This document shows, piece by piece, positions 43,795 to 51,688 of a stretch of DNA of 64,000 bases (its first letter is position 1; the number at the start of each line of letters is the position of its first letter). Location: assembly GCF_900108245.1 (NCBI RefSeq), contig NZ_FNUY01000018.1:21184-85183 (forward strand), in the 5' to 3' direction. Both the position numbers and the translations under genes were made by a program. The notes under the pieces were generated by a model, which did no database searches, was not told the DNA's origin, and saw only the letters and a list, made by a program, of their open reading frames with translations. The stretch is from Allobosea lathyri. Its GTDB lineage: Bacteria > Pseudomonadota > Alphaproteobacteria > Rhizobiales > Beijerinckiaceae.

Positions 43795-45528
43795 TCAGAA
43801 CGTCTGGCTCTGGATCATCGCGAAATGCTCGACGATGGGTCCCAGCGCCAGAGCCGGGAAAAAGGTCAGGCCACCTACGATCAGGATCACGCCGACCAGA
43901 AGCCCGACGAACAGCACCCCGTCCGTCGGGAACGTCCCGGCCGATGCTGGCACGGTCTTCTTCGTGACGAGCGAGCCGGCGATCGCCAGAGCGGGGATGA
44001 TGATCATGAAGCGGCCGATCAGCATCGCGAGGCCGATGGTGATGTTGAACCAGGGCGTGTTGCCGGACAGTCCGCCGAAGGCAGAACCGTTATTCGCCGC
44101 AGCCGAGGTATAGGCGTAGAGTATCTCCGAGAAGCCGTGCGGGCCTGCATTGCCGACCGAGGCGACCGCGCTCGGCAGCACGACGGAGATGGCGGTGAAG
44201 GTCAGCATCACGCCGGGCAGGCACAGGATGGCAAGGACCGCCATCTTGACCTCCTTGGCCTCGATCTTCTTGCCGAGATATTCCGGCGTGCGGCCGACCA
44301 TCAGGCCTGCGACGAAGATCGCGAGCACGACGAACAGCAGGATGCCGTAGAAGCCGGCGCCGACACCACCGATGACGACCTCGCCGAGCTCCATGTTGAT
44401 GAGCGGAATCAAGCCGCCCAGCGCGGTGAAGCTGCCATGCATCGCATTGACCGCGCCGCAGGAGGCAGCCGTCGTGATGACCGCAAACAAGGCGGAGAGC
44501 GGAATGCCGAAGCGGACCTCCTTGCCTTCCATGTTGCCGCCCTCGAGACCGAGCGCGTGAACCAGCGGATTGCCGGCGGCCTCCGCCCAGTAGCAGACGG
44601 CGACGCCAGCGAGGAACAGGACGCCCATCGTCGACAGGATCGCCCAGCCCTGCCGCTGGTTGCCGACCATCCGGCCGAACACATTGGTCATTGCCGCGCC
44701 GATGGCGAAGATCGACACCATCTGGATCAGGTTGGAGATGGCATCGGGATTCTCGAAGGGATGGGCGGAATTGGCGTTGAAGAAGCCGCCGCCATTGGTT
44801 CCCAGCATCTTGATGGCCAGCTGCGACGCGACCGGACCGACGGCGATCGACTGCTGCGCGCCTTCCAGCGTGGTGGCGCTGACATAGGCGCCCAGCGTCT
44901 GCGGAACGCCCAGTGCGACATAGGCCATGGTCAGCACGATGCAGAGCGGAAGCAGCACATAGAGGGTGCTACGGGTCATATCGACCCAGAAATTGCCGAT
45001 CGACTTGCCCGATGCCCTGGCGAAGCCGCGGATCAGCGCCACGGCGACGGCGATGCCGGTGGCTGCGGAGACGAAGTTCTGGACGGCGAGCCCGACCATC
45101 TGGGTCAGGTAGGACATGGTGCTTTCGCCGCCATAGTTCTGCCAGTTGGTGTTGGTCACGAAGCTGGCGGCCGTATTGAACGCCAGCTCGGGACCAACGG
45201 CAGCCATCCCCTCGGGGTTGAAGGGCAAGGAGCCCTGCAGGCGCTGCAGCAGATACAGCACGAGGAAGCCGGCGAGGTTGAAGAAGAGCATCCCGGCCGC
45301 ATAGGCGGTCCAGTGCTGGTCCTCACGCTCGCTCGTTCCGGCAAGGCGGTAGAGACCCCGCTCGATGGGCCTGAGAACCGGCGAAAGAAACGTGCGGTCC
45401 CCGTTGAAGACGCGCGTCATGTAGCCGCCGAGCGGCTTTACGAGCGCGATGATGATCCCGCAGAAAACGAGGATCTGTAGCCATCCGTTGAGAGTCATGC
45501 CGTTGAGAGTCATGCCGTTGAGAGTCAT
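43795..45528 (-). CDS. kdpA: KdpA, potassium-binding channel-like subunit
   Basis: A 577-residue membrane subunit that binds and moves potassium. Selectivity-filter-type segments are seen, for example TNGGGFFNANSAHPFENP. The N-terminus is unusual: a 15-base unit ATGACTCTCAACGGC occurs three times in tandem, giving MTLNGMTLNGMTLNGWLQ and three in-frame ATG starts at 45528, 45513 and 45498. Only the first has a GGAAAG ribosome-site candidate at a plausible distance. The third start would give the family's usual N-terminus. kdpF lies 33 bases upstream. Confidence 0.93.
   Translation of the reverse strand: MTLNGMTLNGMTLNGWLQILVFCGIIIALVKPLGGYMTRVFNGDRTFLSPVLRPIERGLYRLAGTSEREDQHWTAYAAGMLFFNLAGFLVLYLLQRLQGSLPFNPEGMAAVGPELAFNTAASFVTNTNWQNYGGESTMSYLTQMVGLAVQNFVSAATGIAVAVALIRGFARASGKSIGNFWVDMTRSTLYVLLPLCIVLTMAYVALGVPQTLGAYVSATTLEGAQQSIAVGPVASQLAIKMLGTNGGGFFNANSAHPFENPDAISNLIQMVSIFAIGAAMTNVFGRMVGNQRQGWAILSTMGVLFLAGVAVCYWAEAAGNPLVHALGLEGGNMEGKEVRFGIPLSALFAVITTAASCGAVNAMHGSFTALGGLIPLINMELGEVVIGGVGAGFYGILLFVVLAIFVAGLMVGRTPEYLGKKIEAKEVKMAVLAILCLPGVMLTFTAISVVLPSAVASVGNAGPHGFSEILYAYTSAAANNGSAFGGLSGNTPWFNITIGLAMLIGRFMIIIPALAIAGSLVTKKTVPASAGTFPTDGVLFVGLLVGVILIVGGLTFFPALALGPIVEHFAMIQSQTF
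45484..45528 (-). repeat. Triplicated 15-bp repeat at the start of kdpA
   Basis: Three exact head-to-tail copies of ATGACTCTCAACGGC (minus strand), each encoding MTLNG. The repeat keeps the frame, so copy-number change would add or remove five residues and one start codon. Confidence 0.95.
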
Positions 45529-45561
45529 GGGTATCGCTTTCCGAGCGTCGTGCCTTTGCGA

Positions 45562-45651
45562 TCAGAACCGTTCCGGCCGAACGAGGGCGTAGGTCAGGTA
45601 GGCGAGCAGGAACAACGTCACGCCGCCACCGAGGATGTATTCGACAAGCAT
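45562..45651 (-). CDS. kdpF: KdpF small subunit
   Basis: A 29-residue peptide made of one membrane helix: MLVEYILGGGVTLFLLAY followed by a YALVRPERF tail. This is the normal size and C-terminal pattern of KdpF (E. coli KdpF is 29 residues and stabilises the complex). It precedes kdpA by 33 bases. It was found by reading the sequence, as it is below usual length cut-offs. Confidence 0.9.
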   Translation of the reverse strand: MLVEYILGGGVTLFLLAYLTYALVRPERF

Positions 45652-45668
45652 GTCTCGATCCGATCCGA

Positions 45669-45749
45669 CTAAAGGTTGTCGCATGCCTTGACGTAGGCAA
45701 ACGAGATGATGAAGAACAGGATCCCCGCCCCGAACAGAATTACATCCAT
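45669..45749 (-). CDS. 26-residue membrane peptide upstream of kdpF
   Basis: MDVILFGAGILFFIISFAYV then KACDNL: one helix ending in Tyr-Val-x-x-Cys-Asp-x-Leu. It lies 17 bases before kdpF on the same strand. I recall similar short peptides with a C-D/E-x-L ending upstream of kdpF in other proteobacteria, usually left unannotated. It may be a second KdpF-like peptide or a translational leader. No ribosome site stronger than GGGGTCACGGAA is seen. Confidence 0.6.
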   Translation of the reverse strand: MDVILFGAGILFFIISFAYVKACDNL

Positions 45750-46215
45750 TTCCGTGACCCCTAGACTGTAATCGCCAGTACTTTGACGCGCTTCCGAGCA
45801 GCGCAGGCAGCATTTCAGCGCCTCACGCGGCTCGATGAATGCCGATGCGGGGGTCTGAACGTCACGGGAATATGGCTCCGAACCGCATAGGGGTTCGAGA
45901 GAGGCCGCATAGGAAAGAAATAAAAATCCTATAGGAGAAACGACGCCTGCACCGACGACCGGGCCTCGCGATCTCTGCCACAGCCGTCGCACGGGCGGGA
46001 TTTCTCCCGAAAAACGCAGTTCTCGGGGAATGCGCCGGCGGCGCCTGGCTGATGCCGCGCCGCACCGATGGCGGGATGCAATGGGCTCACTTGAGCACGC
46101 CGGGAGATCGAAAGGTCTCGCGCCCTCGCCTTCGCTACGGCATCGTGTATAAACGTATTTTTATTTGACTTAGTGCGCCCGGAATCGCTGCCTGTTCCTG
46201 TTTGGAGGATGCGAT
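45750..46215. promoter_or_regulatory. Divergent promoter region of kdp and the hydratase gene
   Basis: This 466-base gap has no supported gene. It contains an A/T-rich block at 45911-45936 (minus strand GGATTTTTATTTCTTTCC) with an embedded palindrome TCCTATAGGA (45927-45936), about 170 bases upstream of the first kdp peptide. KdpE sites in other bacteria are T-rich, so this is a candidate. A second A/T-rich block, TATAAACGTATTTTTATTTG, near 46147-46166 may be part of the hydratase promoter. Confidence 0.35.
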
Positions 46216-46986
46216 ATGCAGGCGATTACGCTGGACGAACTGGCGCTGGGCCTGGCCAGCAACAGAAAGAAGGGCGCGCTCTCCAACCTGCCGCTGGAGG
46301 GGCTGCATTCACGGGCAGATGCGGCCTTCGTGCAGGCAGCCGCGCTTGACGCCTATGCCGACGATTTCACCGGCTACACCCTGATCGGCACCAGCGACGT
46401 GTGTCGCCACATGCTCGGTCTTGCCGCGCCGATCTACGCCACCATCGCTGACAAAGCCCATCATGAGGACGATTACCGGATCCATCTGCCGCAGGGCATG
46501 ATCGGCGCCCAATGCGAGTTGGCGTTCACGCTCGGCAGGGCCTTTCCGGTCGGCAACGAGACGATCGATCGCCGCTCCGTGGCCGAGGCGATCCTGGGCT
46601 GCCAACCGGCGATCGGCCTGCTCGGACGACGCGCCCGCCCCGGCGAGGAGCGCGAGCTCGTGGCCATCGCCGATTTTGCGCTGCATGTCGCGACGATCTG
46701 CGGGCCGCCGGTGGAACATCTCGACAAGGACGCGCTGGACCAATCCGTGATGACAGCGCGCATCGACGGCAAACCCGTCATCACGGCCAAAGCCAGCGCA
46801 ATCCTCGGCCACCCGCTCGATGCCGTGGTCTGGCTCGCGCAGAAGCTCTCCCGTCACAACCGGCAGCTCAATGCCGGCGATGTCGTGACGACAGGCTCCT
46901 GCGCTCCGATCCTACAGGTTCTTCCCGACCAGCACCTGACGGTCGAGTTCCAGACGGTCGGGATCGCCTCCGCCTGGTTCGACTAG
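46216..46986 (+). CDS. 2-keto-4-pentenoate hydratase-like protein (FAH superfamily)
   Basis: A 256-residue enzyme of the fumarylacetoacetase superfamily, closest in layout to MhpD/2-oxopent-4-enoate hydratase. The metal-site glutamates lie in IGAQCELAFTLGR (about 95-107); GDVVTTGSCAPILQV matches the conserved C-terminal strand. Such enzymes add water to 2-hydroxy-penta-2,4-dienoate in aromatic meta-cleavage pathways. No other meta-cleavage gene is nearby. A MarR regulator and efflux pair follow 79 bases later, perhaps responding to an aromatic compound. Substrate is inferred. Confidence 0.8.
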   Translation: MQAITLDELALGLASNRKKGALSNLPLEGLHSRADAAFVQAAALDAYADDFTGYTLIGTSDVCRHMLGLAAPIYATIADKAHHEDDYRIHLPQGMIGAQCELAFTLGRAFPVGNETIDRRSVAEAILGCQPAIGLLGRRARPGEERELVAIADFALHVATICGPPVEHLDKDALDQSVMTARIDGKPVITAKASAILGHPLDAVVWLAQKLSRHNRQLNAGDVVTTGSCAPILQVLPDQHLTVEFQTVGIASAWFD

Positions 46987-47031
46987 CCGCACGCATTCCA
47001 GCCCCGCATGACCGGCCTGCGTGATTTATGT

Positions 47032-47068
47032 GCATGGCATGTAATTAGCATGCTATATAAATCGCATG
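47032..47068 (+). promoter_or_regulatory. marR promoter with overlapping operator-like repeats
   Basis: Four GCATG words lie in 47032-47068, including the palindrome TAGCATGCTA (47046-47055), which abuts TATATAAA (47054-47061), a good -10 box. Transcription from this -10 would start at about 47066, the A of the marR ATG. No -35 match is clear, as is common for regulated promoters. No ribosome site precedes the ATG. Confidence 0.5.
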
Positions 47069-47527
47069 CCCACCGCCCGCCAAGAATCCGAACTCGAATT
47101 CATCGTCAGCCTGTCGACGTCCAGCCGCAAGATGCAGACCGCGTTCGACAGCCTGCTTCGCCAGAAGGGGCTGACGCTCGCCCGGGCCCGGGCAATGCTG
47201 CACATCGCGCGCAACCCCGGTGTGGGCCAAAGCGAACTGGCGAAGTTTCTCGCCATCGAAAGCCCGACCCTGGTGCGATTGCTCGATGGCCTGGAGAAAC
47301 AGGGCTTGATCCGCCGCAGCACCATCGAAGGCGATCGCAGGGCCAAGCAATTGACCCTGACCGAACTGGCGCAGGGCGACGTCCGCCAGATCGAGGATCT
47401 CACCAAAGTCGTCGGCAGCTTCATGCTGCGCGGTGTCGAGGCGGATGAACTCGCCATCGCGGTCCGCGTGCTCGATCGGGTCTTCGAGAATATCGAAACC
47501 GCGATGGGCGGGCATGCCGCATCATGA
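47066..47527 (+). CDS. MarR-family transcriptional regulator
   Basis: A 153-residue MarR/SlyA-type repressor. The winged helix covers about residues 45-110 with VGQSELAKFLAIESPTLVRLLDGLEKQG and the wing RRSTIEGDRRAKQLTLTE. Its stop overlaps the MFS gene start by 4 bases, so it heads a marR-emrB-emrA-type operon. It probably represses its own operon through the palindromes that overlap the -10 box and is released by a phenolic or other toxic ligand. Confidence 0.9.
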   Translation: MPTARQESELEFIVSLSTSSRKMQTAFDSLLRQKGLTLARARAMLHIARNPGVGQSELAKFLAIESPTLVRLLDGLEKQGLIRRSTIEGDRRAKQLTLTELAQGDVRQIEDLTKVVGSFMLRGVEADELAIAVRVLDRVFENIETAMGGHAAS

Positions 47528-49191
47528 CGACCGAACCCGGGCGCAGCACGCCAGCCCCGGCTGCTGCGCCGACATCCCCTCCCGCGCCGCCGCTTTCTCC
47601 TGCGCCACTGGCCGATCCGACGCTGCGGCGTTCCATCGCCTGCATCGGCGCGTCCGTCCTGCTCTGGTCGACCCAGGGGCTGGGGATGAATTTCGTCGCC
47701 TCCAATACTGTCCAGATCCAGGGCGCGCTCGGGGCGACGCTGACCGAGACGAACTGGCTGATCGCGGCCTATATGGCGCCCAATGTCAGTCTGACGCTGA
47801 TCCTGACGAAGGTGCGGACGCAGTTCGGCCTGCGCCGTTTCGCCCTCCTGAGCCTGTGCATTTTCCTGTTCGCCGCCATCCTGCATCTGTTCGTGCATGA
47901 TCTGCGCTCGGCCGTGGCGGTGCGCTTCCTGGCCGGGATGGCCAGCTCACCTATATCGACGCTCGGCTTCCTCTACATGCTCGATGCCTTCCCTGCGGCC
48001 AGGAAGATGTCATGGGGCCTCAGCCTCGCGCTGACCTGTTCGGCGGCGACGCCGACACTCGCGCGCCTGCTGTCGCCGGCCCTGCTGGATCTCGGCCAGT
48101 GGCATGAGCTCTATCTGATGGAGATGGGGCTGGCCCTGATCTCATTTGCGGTCGTCTACCTGCTGCCCCTGACGCCGATCGTCCACAGCAAGGTGCTGAC
48201 CAGGCTCGACTTCATCAGCTACCCGCTGATTGCGTTGAGCTTCGGCCTGCTCGCCGTCGTTCTCGTGCTCGGGCGCTACTACTGGTGGTTCGAAGCACCG
48301 TGGATCGGCTGGTGCCTTGCGATCTCGATCCTCTCGCTGGGCATTGCCGTGGCGATCGAATTCCAGCGCGAGACGCCGCTGCTGAATGTGCGCTGGCTGA
48401 TGAGCCGCGAGATCCTGCATCTGACGGCGATCCTGCTGCTCTTCCGCCTCGTGCTGTCGGAGCAGAGCTCGGGCGCGATCGGCCTGTTCCAGACGGTCGG
48501 CCTGCTCAACGAGCAGAGCGCCGACCTCTACGGGGTGATCCTGCTAGCCTCGGTCGCAGGAGGCCTGACATGCGGCGCCCTGCTCAAGCCTGCGCACGTG
48601 CCGGCGCTGCATGCCGTCGCGCTCGCCTGCATCTGCGTCGGCGCCTATCTGGACAGCCAGGCCACCAATCTCACGCGCCCGGCGAACATGTATTTCAGCC
48701 AGGCGCTAATCGCCTTCGGTGGCGCGCTGTTCCTGCCGCCTTCGCTGCTGACCGGGCTGACGGCCGCGCTGAAGCGCGGCCCGGAATACATCACCAGCTT
48801 CATCGTCGTCTTCCTGTTCACGCAAAGCGTGGGAGGCCTGCTCGGCTCGGCCTTTTTCAGCACCTTCGTCGTCCTGCGCGAGCAGTTCCATTCGAGCTAT
48901 CTGGTCGAGCGGCTGACGCTGAGCGACCCACTGGTCGTAGAGCGCGTCCGGCAGCTCGCGGGCGCCTATGGCAAGGTTTTGACCGACAGTCAGCTGCTGA
49001 ATGCGGAGGGGCTGGCGCTGCTTGCGCAGCAGGCGACGCGGGAGGCCAACATCCTCGCCTATAACGACATCTTCCTGCTGATCTGCGGCATAGCCGGGCT
49101 CGCGCTGTGCGGGCTGGTCATCCACCTTCTCTATCTGAACCTGCGGCAGGCGATCGACGGGCAACGCCCCTCCGTCGCTGCTCCCAACTGA
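47524..49191 (+). CDS. MFS efflux transporter, DHA2/EmrB type
   Basis: A 555-residue transporter with about 14 predicted helices, the layout of the DHA2 drug-proton antiporters. The N-terminal 35 residues are Pro/Ala-rich and cytoplasmic. NTVQIQGALGATLTETNWLIAAYMAP matches the conserved first loop, and FLAGMASSPISTLGFLYML lies near motif B. The usual Arg in motif A is less clear. It works with the HlyD-type adaptor encoded 8 bases downstream to expel compounds across both membranes. Substrate unknown. Confidence 0.87.
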   Translation: MTTEPGRSTPAPAAAPTSPPAPPLSPAPLADPTLRRSIACIGASVLLWSTQGLGMNFVASNTVQIQGALGATLTETNWLIAAYMAPNVSLTLILTKVRTQFGLRRFALLSLCIFLFAAILHLFVHDLRSAVAVRFLAGMASSPISTLGFLYMLDAFPAARKMSWGLSLALTCSAATPTLARLLSPALLDLGQWHELYLMEMGLALISFAVVYLLPLTPIVHSKVLTRLDFISYPLIALSFGLLAVVLVLGRYYWWFEAPWIGWCLAISILSLGIAVAIEFQRETPLLNVRWLMSREILHLTAILLLFRLVLSEQSSGAIGLFQTVGLLNEQSADLYGVILLASVAGGLTCGALLKPAHVPALHAVALACICVGAYLDSQATNLTRPANMYFSQALIAFGGALFLPPSLLTGLTAALKRGPEYITSFIVVFLFTQSVGGLLGSAFFSTFVVLREQFHSSYLVERLTLSDPLVVERVRQLAGAYGKVLTDSQLLNAEGLALLAQQATREANILAYNDIFLLICGIAGLALCGLVIHLLYLNLRQAIDGQRPSVAAPN

Positions 49192-49199
49192 AACGCACG

Positions 49200-50249
49200 A
49201 TGCTGAAATCTCTCCGCTCGCCGGCGACCTTGCTCGCCCTTCTCGTCGCCGTCTCAGGCGCGCTGCTCGTGCTCTACGCCTGGAAACTGCCGCCCTTCGG
49301 CAGCGCAGTGGAGACCACCGAGAACGCCTATGTGAAGGGTCAGGTCACGATCATAAGCCCGCAGCTTGCCGGCTATGTTAAGACGGTCGCGGTTCAGGAC
49401 TACCAGTCGGTCAAGGCTGGCGACCTGATCGTTGAGATCGACGACCGCATCTACGACCAAAAGGTCAAGCAGGCGCAGGCCGTGCTGGCCGGCCAGAAGG
49501 CCAATCTCGCCAATGCCGACCAAAGCATCAGCGCGGCCAAAGCGCGGATCGGGTCCAGCCAGGCTCAGATCGCCAGCGCACAGGCAGCGCTGCGAACGGC
49601 GGAGGCCAATGCCGACCGCGTCAGCTCGCTGCTGGAGAAGGGCATCTCGACACAAGCCACGGGCGACCAGGCGACGCAGGCGCTCGACCAGGCGCGGGCC
49701 GGCCTGCGGCAGGCCGAAGCCGCGCTCGAAGTGTCACGGCAGGACCTGCAGTCGATCGTCGTCAACCGGCAGTCGCTCGAGGCCTCCGTCGAGAATGCCA
49801 AGGCTGCCGTCCAGCTTGCGGTGATCGACCTGCAGAACACGCGCGTCCTGGCACCGCAGGACGGCAGGCTCGGCGAGATCGGCGTGCGCCTCGGCCAGTA
49901 TGTCGCTGCCGGAACGCAGCTCGCCTCGCTCGTGCCCGCCCGCAAATGGGTCGTCGCGAACTTCAAGGAGACGCAGCTCTACGGCATGAAGATCGGCCAG
50001 CCGGTCAGCTTCACCGTCGACGCCCTGCGCCACCAGACCCTGACGGGGCGCATCCAGGAGTTCTCACCGGCGACCGGGGCGGAGTTCAGCGTGCTGAAGG
50101 CTGACAATGCGACCGGCAACTTCACCAAGATCGCCCAGCGCCTGCCGGTCCGCATCGCCATCGACGAGGGACAACCGCTCGCAGCCGATCTCGCGCCGGG
50201 GATGTCCGTCGTCGTCACGATCGATACCGGCGCGGCAGCGCGGCCGTAG
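49200..50249 (+). CDS. HlyD-family membrane fusion protein, EmrA type
   Basis: A 349-residue adaptor. One N-terminal membrane helix (about 9-27), a lipoyl half-motif (TTENAYVKGQVTIISPQLAGYV), a long coiled-coil hairpin with many Ala, Gln and Glu (about 85-210), the second lipoyl half (VLAPQDGRLGEIGVRLGQYV) and a beta-barrel domain follow. ATG 49200 is chosen over 49107, which overlaps the MFS gene in another frame. It connects the MFS pump to an outer-membrane channel. Confidence 0.9.
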   Translation: MLKSLRSPATLLALLVAVSGALLVLYAWKLPPFGSAVETTENAYVKGQVTIISPQLAGYVKTVAVQDYQSVKAGDLIVEIDDRIYDQKVKQAQAVLAGQKANLANADQSISAAKARIGSSQAQIASAQAALRTAEANADRVSSLLEKGISTQATGDQATQALDQARAGLRQAEAALEVSRQDLQSIVVNRQSLEASVENAKAAVQLAVIDLQNTRVLAPQDGRLGEIGVRLGQYVAAGTQLASLVPARKWVVANFKETQLYGMKIGQPVSFTVDALRHQTLTGRIQEFSPATGAEFSVLKADNATGNFTKIAQRLPVRIAIDEGQPLAADLAPGMSVVVTIDTGAAARP

Positions 50250-50301
50250 CGACCCCGGCTCGGGACTGCGCAAGTTACCGCACTGCCCAATGGGTTCGCA
50301 G

Positions 50302-50317
50302 TTGCACAATTGACAAG
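50302..50317. promoter_or_regulatory. Partial copy of the 50480 palindrome
   Basis: TTGCACAATTGACAAG shares its first 7 bases, and TG at positions 10-11, with the perfect palindrome at 50480-50495. It lies 205 bases upstream of the ATPase start. It may be an auxiliary LacI-family operator. The rest of 50250-50508 shows no gene. Confidence 0.3.
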
Positions 50318-50479
50318 CAGCACATCGCAGTCATCATCGCCTCCGGTTGATGACAGCCGACGCGTATCCGTTCGGGCCTGCTCGTGCGCCGTTCCACCGG
50401 CGCCGATCCCGTTCCTGCTGCGCCAGCCCGCCATCATAGGACTGTTACAATAGCCCGTTACAGGGACTGCCACGATGCA

Positions 50480-50495
50480 TTGCACAGCTGTGCAA
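50480..50495. promoter_or_regulatory. 16-bp perfect palindrome over the ribosome site of the Ugp-like operon
   Basis: TTGCACAGCTGTGCAA is perfectly self-complementary. Its last two bases are part of AAGGAGA, the ribosome-binding site of the ATPase gene at 50509. LacI-family regulators bind such even palindromes, and a LacI-type gene lies at the end of this locus (55441). Confidence 0.55.
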
Positions 50496-50508
50496 GGAGA
50501 CCGTCCAG

Positions 50509-51654
50509 ATGACCAGCGCGCCTTTCCTGCATGTCGACGGAGTGAGCGTCACCTATGGGAAGACGCGGATTCTCGACCGGCTCGACCTCGGCGTGGCCAA
50601 GGGTGAATTCGTAGCCCTCCTCGGCTCGTCCGGCTGCGGCAAGACCACGCTGCTGCGCACCATTGCCGGCTTCTCGACGCCGACCGAAGGCGCCCTGCGC
50701 GTCGATGGCCGCGACGTGACGCGGGCGCCGCCGGATCGCCGCGGCATGGCGCTGGTGTTCCAGTCCTATGCGCTCTGGCCGCATATGACTGTCGCCGCCA
50801 ATATCGGCTACGGGCTCAAGCTCAAGCGTCAGAGCCGCACCGAGATCGCAACCCGCGTCGACGAGATCCAGAATCTGCTCGGGCTCAACGGCCTGGGCGA
50901 ACGACTGCCGACAGCGCTTTCGGGCGGACAGCGCCAGCGCGTGGCGCTAGGCCGGGCGCTGGCGGTCAATCCCGATATCCTCCTGCTTGACGAGCCTTTG
51001 TCCAATCTCGATGCACGGATCCGCCTCTCGGTGCGCCATGAGATCCGCGCGCTGCAGCGGCGGCTCGGCATCACCGCGATCCACGTCACGCATGACCGCG
51101 AGGAGGCCATGGTCATGGCCGACCGCATCGTCATCCTCGATGCCGGCCGCATCGCCCAGCAGGGCACACCGGAAGAGGTCTACAACCAGCCGGCCTCCGC
51201 CTTCGTCGCCGCCTTCATGGGCGCCGAGAACCTTCTGCAGCTCGATGGGCAGGTTTCCGGTTCCAGTGCCGCCTTCAGCCATCCCGCCGCAGCGTCTGCC
51301 TTCACCCGCCAGACAGGCGAGGAAACCTGGCGCAGCGGCGCTTTTGCCGCCCGCTTCCGCGCCGAGGCGGCGGTCCTCTGCGCCGCGGGCGAGGCCCGGC
51401 CCGACGCTCACGGGATGGAGTTCCAGGGCAAGGTGACCTCGGTCAGCTATCCCGGCGGGCTCTGGCGCCATGCCGTCACGATCGGCAACGACAGTGTGCT
51501 TGTCGACGCGCCGCGCTGCCTGCCCGAGGGCGAAGCCGTACGGGTCTTCATACCCACCGCTTCGCTGTTCCTGTTTCCCATGTCCGAGGCCTCCTCCGGC
51601 ATGGCGTCCACCTCCCGCTCCGACGGCTTTTCTGCGGCCCCGGGTCAGGATTGA
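50509..51654 (+). CDS. ABC transporter ATPase, UgpC/PotA type
   Basis: A 381-residue ATPase. Walker A is GSSGCGKTT, Q-loop LVFQSYALWPH, signature LSGGQRQRVALGRAL and Walker B ILLLDEPLSNLD. A TOBE-type C-terminal domain begins near residue 240 and ends in a Ser/Ala-rich tail. It is the first gene of an importer operon (ATPase, binding protein, two permeases, phosphodiesterase, LacI). The gene order and the phosphodiesterase suggest a glycerophosphodiester or similar ligand. Confidence 0.9.
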   Translation: MTSAPFLHVDGVSVTYGKTRILDRLDLGVAKGEFVALLGSSGCGKTTLLRTIAGFSTPTEGALRVDGRDVTRAPPDRRGMALVFQSYALWPHMTVAANIGYGLKLKRQSRTEIATRVDEIQNLLGLNGLGERLPTALSGGQRQRVALGRALAVNPDILLLDEPLSNLDARIRLSVRHEIRALQRRLGITAIHVTHDREEAMVMADRIVILDAGRIAQQGTPEEVYNQPASAFVAAFMGAENLLQLDGQVSGSSAAFSHPAAASAFTRQTGEETWRSGAFAARFRAEAAVLCAAGEARPDAHGMEFQGKVTSVSYPGGLWRHAVTIGNDSVLVDAPRCLPEGEAVRVFIPTASLFLFPMSEASSGMASTSRSDGFSAAPGQD

Positions 51655-51688
51655 TCCCGCCTAGATCGATATCAACGGAGACATCATC

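Noticed and set aside
43825..45480. 551-codon plus-strand open frame opposite kdpA
   Set aside because: Charged, repeat-poor antisense frame; kdpA on the minus strand is complete and in operon order.
45750..46215. Riboswitch or small gene upstream of kdp
   Set aside because: No known potassium- or c-di-AMP-type riboswitch pattern could be read, and the short frames have no ribosome site.
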